Shown: positions 56,338 through 64,000 of the stretch, in pieces
How the letters are laid out: the number at the start of each line of letters is the position of its first letter
How positions within the stretch are numbered: the first letter of the stretch is position 1
Source: Dendrocalamus latiflorus
Lineage: Eukaryota > Streptophyta > Magnoliopsida > Poales > Poaceae
NCBI GenBank assembly: GCA_017311315.1
Contig: CM029636.1
Span: 19,726,139-19,790,138 of the forward strand
Direction: 5' to 3'
Length of the DNA: 64,000 bases
Notes under the pieces: generated by a model
Databases searched by the model: none
What the model saw: the letters and a program-made list of their open reading frames with translations, nothing else
Told to the model about the DNA's origin: nothing
Made by a program: the position numbers and the translations under genes

Positions 56338-58558
56338 AGGGACACCTCCTAGGTGTCCCTGGAGTGGAGGGATAGGAATGTGAGGAGTAGGGGTCGTATA
56401 ATAGAGTAGGGATGGTAGGATAATAGTCGTAGAATGGGTTAGGCACATACTCTAGAGGTGGCACCAGAATAAAGTTGGCACTCTCAAACGGGCCATAAGA
56501 AGGGGTAGTGGCTGTGAGTAGGTCCAGTGGGGCGATATAGCTAGAGGTGGAGCTCAGGGAAAGCTAGCCCCTAGGACATCAATAGTGTGTGAGGGATAGC
56601 AGTGGATGGGCGAGACTCTCGCAGGGACTCTATCTTACTGTCTAAGGTGATGCATTGCTTCTGCCAATAATCTGAACTCTCCTCCGCTCTCGCTAAAGCT
56701 CCATGTGTGCATCGTACCAGCCGTGTCTCTCTAGAGGGTGGTGATGGAAGGTGAGAGTGGTTCTGGGAATCGGCTGGAAGAAGAGATAGGAATGAACTGT
56801 ATCCCCTGGCTCCCTGGAGCTATAGGTGGGACCCCTCCAAACCTTGAACCCCTCAACTAGTCACTGAAGTGGGCTCAGAGCATGTGAATGGCCCTGCAGG
56901 CCACCTCCTATAGGGGTAAGTAATCACCTACCACATGTCACTCCTCTACACACTCTATACTATAGGCTAAGTTCAGGGGAATCCCCATCAATATAATGCC
57001 TATACGTGTCAAAGCGTCTCCCTCCTGGAACTCCTGGAAGTACTCTAGGAAGGGTGCCCCATGTACTGTAGCAATCTCACGAGAAGTAACATGTGCTCCC
57101 CCCACACTTAGTCAGCTAGAACGCTAAACTGAGCCATCCTACAAAAGGAGTGGTTCTATGTTAGTATGTGTGTCACTTTAAAAAAGACAAGCTTTTAACA
57201 TAATAATTTTGAGGTGAGGATAGAACAGAAATTGACATGGAGACAAGAATTAATAAAGTACATAGTGCCATATAGCAAGTGAGAAAAGCCCACTTAAGCT
57301 CTGCTACAGTATCTATATTATTAGTATGGCCCTACTTATTGCTCTTGTACCACTTGAGACACCCTGTGTCATTACCAAGGGGTAATCACACTTAAGCAAC
57401 GGATTATTATTTGTTTGCTTGATAGAATTCCACTCGAATGAATAATAAGCCTTTACCAGAGTAGCGTAGCAGAACAATAATGTAGATACTATAATTTTAT
57501 TACAACAGTTGCCATGCAGGGCTATGGTCTTTAATACATTTATTTGATTACAAGGGATATGGGACATATACCCTATCCCTTCTCTACTCTGCTCAATAGG
57601 ATGCCTACTTATCCCAACCACTGTATAACGTGTCCACCTCACCTTGGTCCTCATAGTATCACCCTCGTCCCCTACGGCCTCGTCGATGCGTGTGAACCCC
57701 TCATCCACTCAAGGTAATCCCCGATCGGACTAGGGTCTAACAAAGAAAGATAATAACAAGGGTGAGTACTAATGTACTCGGCAAGTATTAATATCAAAAT
57801 GCATTGTATGAATCTTCTCTGTTCGTTATCACATTTCTCTAACTCATCTTTGATTTGGAAACTAGTTTATCAAATTAAGTGGTAAATTTTAATTATAAAA
57901 AGACTATTTTTCACTCGGTGAGAATAAAGATCCCTACTGACCTCCATAGCCTCCAATCTATGAGACACGAATAAATTCATGATTTTATTGCGCACTGTGC
58001 AGGTTTGTGCCACTGTACCCATAGCTACTCTGAGCCCTTATGAAACTAGGTATTACGCACTTCCTTTCATGCAGTGCTAAAGTTCAAAGTACAAAATATT
58101 TTTTAGGTTACATTATTAAATCTCCACCCATCTATTCTCCATTGGTGTCCTAGGACGCTCACCCGCCATCCACCGACTTCAAATAGCATTGGTTGGACCG
58201 GTTATCCCTTCACCCACACTCCACCCGCACTATTATATGCGCTTGGGAATCCCTCACTTCCGAACTTGCACTATGGTCATGAGTTCCTCCATCACTACTC
58301 ACACTCATAATACTTACCTGTTGTGGAAAGAATAATAACATAGCAGGGTAGCATTTTCTGGCTATTGAAAATGGGAAAATGGCTGGCACTTAATTACGGC
58401 CCCCTTTCTGAGTGAGAGTTTTGTTGATCCTTACGTTCTATCCATATGTAAAGGATCCCGCCTTCCCTCTCTTTCCTATCCAGGGCCCCCTTTACCATTT
58501 TAATATTTACTCTTGTAGCCCAGCTGCTCTTCTCAGCTGGACTGCTCTTTTCTCATAT
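56338..58558. other. Unassigned retroelement-like region
   Basis: No intact gene. A perfect 10-bp hairpin (AGGGACACCT, 3-base loop) lies at 56337-56359. From 56400 to 57170, decayed minus-strand frames of gag-like character are possible but not recognisable. From 57200 to 58440 the sequence is in the style of a minus-strand gypsy LTR (ACAAGGGTGAGTACTAATG near 57758 and a run of GTGAGAATAAAGATCC near 57918). I see no ends. Confidence 0.3.
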
Positions 58559-59500
58559 CACTACTTCAAAACAAGCTATACTGAACGTCTCATCACAGAT
58601 GGTTCATGTGGAGTCGTCTGTGGTTTGATTATTACAGACAGTTCATGGCTAAAATCGTCTCTGAAACTATCACAAACGGTTAGATTTAAAAGCCATCTGT
58701 GATATATGCATTATCACAGACGGTTTTGAATTAGAACTGTCTATGAAACTATCACAGACGGTTTTCATTTACAACTGTCTATGTTCTTTTGTCGTATGGA
58801 CTACATAAGCTACTGAGACGAGAGACAAATTCAAGGCAAATTTATTACAAAAGTCCCCAAAAAAGATATTCCCATATCTTAGTCTTCTGAGCTTCATATG
58901 CTTCTTATTCGACTTTTGGAGTTGGAGGATCAGCAGCTGAGTTCTCAAATGCCGTGAAGATTGTCCTTGCCCTCTGCACTTACTCTTCTAGCCTGGGCAA
59001 ATCATTAGCATGGCCCATAATCGCATAGAGGATGCCATGATAAGCTTCCTCAGAATCAACCATTTCTGCTTGATCAGCAACATTTCCATGTGTCTCTCCA
59101 CTGTCGCGAAAGCTTCTTCCACTTTGTGCACATTGCAGAGAAGAACGAGGCTGAGGGAAATTTCCCTTTCTTGAGCAGCAACGAGACACCTCCGTTGACG
59201 GCGGATGATGAGGTCTAGCTGACGGATGGAAGCGAGTCGAGGAAGGAGAGTAGGGCGTGAGCGGAGGAGCTGCTCTAGACGTAAATTGTTGGCCGCCTGT
59301 GTAAGGTTGCAGCCGAACAACTCATGATGGATAGATGAGAGGAAGGAGATCAAAAGAATATTAGATACCATTATTGAGAAATCTGGTGAAGAAGATGAGG
59401 GAGAGGACAGCTTAGAAGATATGTGACTTATCACAGATGGTTTGTATAACAAACCATCTCTAATATGTGCATTATCACAGACAGTTTGTGTTCTTAGACT
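58559..59500 (+). mobile_element. CACTA left-arm relic containing only the antisense-ORF module
   Basis: Begins CACTACTTCAAAA, a diverged form of the CACTACTACAGAAA terminal repeat, followed by about four degenerate ATCACAGACGG palindromes (58592-58790), a diverged copy of the antisense ORF, and two more palindromes (59430-59490). The order equals array 1 - ORF - array 2 of the complete element. TNP2, other arrays and a right terminal repeat are not present after 59500. Confidence 0.82.
58900..59371 (-). pseudogene. Second, broken copy of the CACTA antisense ORF
   Basis: From the ATG at 59371: MVSNILLISFLSSIHHELFG, then NLTQAANNLRLEQLLRSRP, RLASIRQLDLIIRRQRRCLVAAQEREISLSL. After one frame shift near 59100-59180 come VDSEEAYHGILYAIMGHANDLPRLEE, a stop, and TIFTAFENSAADPPTPKVE. 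It aligns along its full length with the 184-residue protein of the complete CACTA element at about 65-70 percent by eye. It was intact until fairly late, given few disruptions relative to substitutions. Confidence 0.8.
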
Positions 59501-59955
59501 TTTTGAAAACCTTAAGAAATTATCTACAATGTTCATGTTGACCAAATAACCAGATTAGTTCTTTTACTATTTTTTGTCTGCTAATTACAACATGGTGCCA
59601 AAACATAACAAATCTACCGAACAGTAGAATTATAAAATTTATATATCACAATCTTCTAATCCGATCAACAGGAACATAAATTCTATGGAAGGCTATCAAA
59701 TTCTTTACAACTCTCTTTTAGATGAAATTCCCAAATTATAAATGTACGACACCCATAAAAACATTACAAGCAACCAGCAGACCAAACCAATCTACTACTC
59801 AAATTTCCCCAACGGACAACATCCTACTCTCTCTATAAATCGATCTTTAATCTCTAAATGAATTAAACAATAGAGGAAAAACTTGATCATTACCCCTTCT
59901 CTTTCTTCCTCTGGTTTCTCCCCAGCTAGCTCCTCTCTAAACCCCAACTCACCGG
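59501..59955. other. Unassigned AT-rich spacer
   Basis: No gene or repeat recognised. A splice- or promoter-like role cannot be argued from sequence. Confidence 0.3.
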
Positions 59956-59963
59956 GTGAAAGC

Positions 59964-60635
59964 TAGGGGTGAAAATAGATCAGATACAGATCAGATAGTG
60001 CTCAAACCATATCCACATCCATATTTTTTTTTCTCGGATTCAAATATGAATCGGACAAACACTAGATATGAATATGAATCGGACAAATGTCGAATACAAA
60101 TTTGGATCGGATTATAATCAAAATCATATCGGATTCGACAATTTTCTGGATTCCAAGAATTATTCATGGCCTCTCCTATTGAAAATATGGCACCGAATTA
60201 TTTTAATATCAAATTTAGCTAAAAAGAGCTTGCAAAAAGCTTTATTAGGGATTTGCCAAAATAAAAAATATGTAATGCCAAACTAAAGCCCATGAAGATG
60301 ATAGGCTCGTCGAGATGATTGAAATGCATATATAATATGCCCAATTTGGAGCTCAAATGCAAAAGATATGTATTAGTAAGTGCGGCTATTATATCTGTTG
60401 AATGAGGATATCCAAATCCGAATCCGAGCCGACCCATACCATATCTGTGTTCGCATCTGGGAAGCAGGTATCTAAATCTGAGCTGACCCATACCATATCC
60501 GTATCCGCATCTAGGAAGCAAGTATCCAGATCCGACATATCCGAATCCATTTTGCATCTGAATCTAGGTATTAGGTATTCGGATCCAACATCTTCGGATT
60601 TGATAGCTGGATATCCAGATCCATTTTCACCCCTA
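59964..60635. mobile_element. Small Ac-like hAT element (MITE)
   Basis: 672 bp with inverted ends TAGGGGTGAAAA/TTTTCACCCCTA, like the TAGGGATGAAA ends of Ac/Ds, and 8-bp flanks GTGAAAGC (59956-59963) and GTGACAGC (60636-60643), a target duplication with one change. It is rich in GGAT/ATCC words (GGATATCCAGATCC). A ~56-bp unit with GACCCATACCATATC is repeated twice at 60422-60533. No transposase. Confidence 0.88.
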
Positions 60636-60643
60636 GTGACAGC

Positions 60644-61199
60644 CGGTTGCGTGGGGATCAAACGGAGATGACGCAGCCAAGCGACCAAATTCATTGCAGC
60701 TGAAGACAAGTGCAAGACTCGTGACCACCCACTCCTGAGCTGGAGTGTGGTGAGCTACCTCACACGCATCGGCAAGCAATGTGGATGTTCGATGGGGGTA
60801 AACCGGTGGGAAGTGGCTACAGAGACACAACGACCAACCATGTGCAGGAGAATCTACCAGACTGTGGCTGACACAAACCGTAATATCACGCAGAAGACCA
60901 GGCGATACGCAAACTAAGGCTAGAGCAAAGCGAGTTGCCAGTGGCACTGTAGGAAAAAAGAACCAAATATGGCTAGGGTTTTAGGATTTTCTGGTTTACC
61001 TCACCCCACGATCCTTTTATTCTGAACCAAACTCCTCCCTATGACTTCCACGAGACCAATCTAACATCTAAAAACCCACACATCCCATTTTCATGTATTT
61101 CGTTTTTGTTAGTCATGCTCAAGTCCTTAAGGCTATATTCGGGGTATTGCATTCTACCCTCCATAACCGAATTTGATCCCAAATTCTACGCCTTGTGAC
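60644..61199. other. Unassigned region
   Basis: No gene recognised. Moderately GC-rich between 60650 and 60950, with chance frames on both strands. Confidence 0.3.
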
Positions 61200-61470
61200 T
61201 CTATCCAAGAAAACAAAACTGAACTGGAATTAAACCACACATATACCTGAAGTGAACAATATCTTGATATACTTCAATATCTTATGCCTCAGAACTGGCT
61301 CTGACTCCCCCAAAATCTGCACTGGCCGAGACTCGAAGGTAAGGTCTTACTCAATGACCAACGGCTCTAGTAGTATCGCATGCTTGGGATCTCTTATATA
61401 TTTTTCTCAACATGGAGACATGGAATACATTGTGCATGCCTCGCATAGACTTAGGAAGGTTCAAGCGATA
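61200..61470 (-). pseudogene. Ty3/gypsy integrase C-terminus
   Basis: Minus strand from 61468: YRLNLPKSMRGMHNVFHVSMLRK, then a broken frame with LRPYLTFESRPVQILGESEPVLRHKILKYIKIL across one or two shifts. The HNVFHVSMLRK and P(V/I)QIL...LR(N/H)K motifs are the end of grass gypsy integrases and the chromodomain-like tail. A family-L LTR inserted at 61473, directly upstream on the minus strand. Confidence 0.75.
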
Positions 61471-61472
61471 AG

Positions 61473-64000
61473 TGTAACATCCTAAATTTCAAGTGTTCAA
61501 AAATACGAAACTTTTAAAACGTTTTCTTGTGTTTTGCTGACATTCAAATTTCTTCTAAAGGATTAATTGAAATCTTTTGAGTTTTGTGCAAATAAATCGA
61601 GAAATAGTGTCCATGTAAATAACTGGGAATAATTGCAAAATGCAAGTAATGAGCCTAACAAAAATAGTAGTAATAAAAGTAATAATAAAATGGAAATAAA
61701 AATTTGAAATTCAATTTATCTAAATAAAGAAAAACAGGGGCCAAAATAATAGTAAAAGCTCGCATTTAAATAACTAAACTGAGAATTCAAAATTGTGAAC
61801 ATCAAGCAAAATTTAGAACTTAGTAAACCTTAGTGTGGATTAAAATCTAAACTAAAAATCCAAAAAACTTGAATACAAAACTTAAATAAAATTTAAGTTT
61901 TGAATATCATGCAAAACTCCAAAAATCAATAAATCCAAAGGCAAGTTAAAATTTTATGTTAAAATTCAAATTCCACAATTTTGGCTTGAGCCTTCATTTT
62001 CCTTTATCTTCCCATTCTCTTTTTGTCTCTGACTTCCATGTGGGCCCTCATCTATTTCTCTATCTTCCTTCCTCTCCCTCGTTTTCCTCTTCCGCTGGGC
62101 CCGAGCGCCCCTGCCTCCTCCCTTTTTTCCTTCTCTTCTCTCCCCCTCTTCCCGTTCTTTCTTCCTTCTCGCTCCATCGTCATGGCAGCATGTGCCCGCG
62201 TCGCCCACAGTTCTCCCGCCGTCGCCCACAGTCTCCACCGCCATCGCCACAGCTTTCTATCCTGTCGTTGTAACCCGTCGCCGCTCCATGCCAAGAACGG
62301 TTCCCCCACTGTTCCTTGCGGCTATACGTAGCCAGTGACTCCTCCCATTGCACTTGCACTCCCCTTCCTTCCTGTTTCTTCTCCCGTCTCCACCCGTGCA
62401 CCAGCCGCAGCTGCCTCACGCCGCCCTGACTGCTCTGGCGAAGCCCTGCCACTCCGACTACATCACGGCGTGCCCCCACTCCCCATCTACCTCCTCTTAG
62501 GCCTAATAGGAAAATGTCGCACCAAGCTAAGGTTTATAACTCCTCCCTCCAGCTCGTGCTCCTCCTCCTATCTTGCCCTCTCCTCCACTCCGGCGCTGCC
62601 GCCCCGAGCCTACCTCACCACCGGCCGCTTCGAGCTGCCACCCACCCACCTCGCCACCGCTCCGGCCAACGCGCCACCACCCTTAGCTTCCCCACCCCCG
62701 GCAGAACCCATTTTGCCAGTTGCGCCAGCCTCCCCGACCACCGCCCGCTGTTGGCAAGCCTAGCACCGAGCGTTGGCTGCATCCTCTGGTTTGACCCCTG
62801 GCCACTCCTAGCTCTTCTTGTATTTATGCAACCCAGTTGTCAGCCTAGGGGTTTCGCCCAGTTGGCTAGCTGAGCGTGCGTTAAACACTCTAGTCTCAGG
62901 TCTCCGGTTTGAATCCAGTGGCCGTACCTTTTTCTTGCACTTTTTATTTTATTTTCTTTAATCCATTTTAAATAAGAAAAAGTAAGGAAAATTAGGAAAT
63001 AATCTAGGAAAGCTAATAAATTTAATTAGCACATAAATAAGATTATTTAAGATTTAATATTGGATTAAAAGTCATATATGGGTAACTAATGTATTTTGAA
63101 ACATTTAATTAAAGTATAAATATTGCTTGTAGGCCATAGTGAAGATAATCCCTTAACACAACAATAGATGGTAATTTAAAGAATAGTAATGCATAGACAT
63201 AACAAAGAATTGCATTTTTTTCCATGATACATTTAACCCTAGAAAGGTTCAGGAGTTGAAGATCAATGGTAAATAATAATTAAAGTTGACCAATAAAAAG
63301 AGTGATAATTGGATAAATAATCCCATGCTTAAATAAAATATGGGGCCGACCATTCAAACTAATAAATCCAACTCACTAATAATTAAAACACCATAAAATA
63401 CCACTTCCTGAAGTTACAAGAATTATGAACTCTAAGATTTATTTGATAAAGTAAAATTGTACACATTATGTGTAGAACTTATGCCCTGACTCTTAAAAGT
63501 TAATACTAATAAAATAATATTCTATACCCCGACTAAAATCTCACATCTGTCTATAGGTCTAACCTGACTCATGGAACTTCCTTCATAAATACAAAAATAA
63601 TAAAAGAAGTTATTAAATAAAAGATCGATCTATGGTATTCGACTATCGGCTACACCCAGCCATCCTTGAACTGAAAGGGGAATATTTCTGAGAATATTCC
63701 TTCACTATAAACCTTCCTTGACACACGTCTCGACAGATTTCCCTTAGCCATTTATCACCTCGCTCCAACCCCGTTTGACCCTTTCAATACTCCGTATCCC
63801 ATCAACCCCATCTCAAATCACCCATTTAATCATAATAAAAATTAATCAAGTTCCATTGGATTTATTTGGATCTTTTGAGTTATTTGCATCTATTTGGATT
63901 TAGTTGTTTACCACCTAATTAGAAATTGGAGTCCTGAAGAATCAGTGGATCAAGTGAGACAAAGATTGAGGTGAAGCTAAAGACCAAAAGCTCAAGACCA
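61473..64000 (+). mobile_element. Family-L LTR, 5' 2.5 kb (right end outside window)
   Basis: Starts TGTAACATCCT after ATAAG. It matches the solo LTR from 36765 in order (AT-rich start, pyrimidine- and GC-rich block 62030-62870, tRNA-like motifs, AT-rich middle) and matches the window's left end at very high similarity from 62915 to 64000. It lacks the 182-bp duplication of the left copy. GC-rich frames up to 142 residues are low-complexity and not conserved in frame with the solo copy. Confidence 0.88.
62853..62933 (+). promoter_or_regulatory. tRNA-like pol III A and B boxes with T run
   Basis: TCGCCCAGTTGG at about 62854, GGTTTGAATCC at 62906-62916, and TTTTT at 62929-62933, a pol III terminator. 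The B box fits GGTTCGANTCC with one change. The D arm (GCCC...GAGC) partly pairs. Only the B-box end (TCGAATCC) is left at position 1 of the window. Confidence 0.5.

Noticed and set aside
59964..60715. Repeated Tyr/Gly/Asp-rich minus-strand frames
   Set aside because: Translation of the ATCC/GGAT-rich hAT element with its internal 56-bp repeat.
62853..62933. A functional tRNA gene
   Set aside because: Boxes and T run are present but acceptor and anticodon stems do not pair; kept only as a tRNA-like relic.

Overview
This window is repeat-dense plant nuclear DNA, almost certainly from a grass (Poaceae). The evidence is nested LTR retrotransposons with plant initiator-Met primer-binding sites, hAT and CACTA DNA transposons, spliced genes, and a dirigent-jacalin chimeric lectin, a fusion known only from grasses. 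There are no bacterial-type operons, CRISPR arrays or rRNA genes. I do not assign a species.

Layout. At 1-8336 lies a very long LTR ('family L', LTR about 5.7 kb) carrying a rearranged block of a gag-only (TR-GAG) retrotransposon in the order internal-LTR-internal-LTR-internal (about 1756-8019). From 9.9 to 17.85 kb is a decayed minus-strand Ty3/gypsy pol gene. It is split by a copia element (11724-15843) and by a hAT element with a perfect 8-bp target duplication (15953-17205). From 17.9 to 22.4 kb are a broken GT14 glycosyltransferase fragment, a copia solo LTR (18543-20345, TSD GATAC), other gene fragments and two minisatellites. At 22.6-23.9 kb on the minus strand is the only host gene that looks intact, a four-exon dirigent-jacalin lectin.

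The centrepiece is a structurally complete CACTA transposon at 24402-35734 (14-bp perfect TIRs, TSD ATA). It carries an open TNP2 transposase, an accessory gene combining a Transposase_24/Ptta-like region with a Ulp1-type cysteine protease (all exons recognisable, two in-frame amber codons), an unrecognised 184-residue antisense ORF, four arrays of palindromic 'ATCACAGACGG' repeats and three consecutive long hairpins. A 0.94-kb relic at 58.56-59.50 kb carries only the antisense-ORF module flanked by the same repeats.

The right half holds a 5.7-kb solo LTR of family L (36765-42503, TSD AGGTA) inside an older diverged LTR, a gypsy gag remnant, and a truncated copia element. That copia element is interrupted by a complete gag-only retrotransposon (47478-52844, TSD ATTAT, both LTRs 898 bp). 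A second CACTA relic, a small Ac-like hAT element (59964-60635) and another family-L LTR running off the end (61473-64000) complete the window. Intron boundaries, element ends and target duplications were read by eye from the sequence. Family assignments rest on recognised motifs, not on searches.
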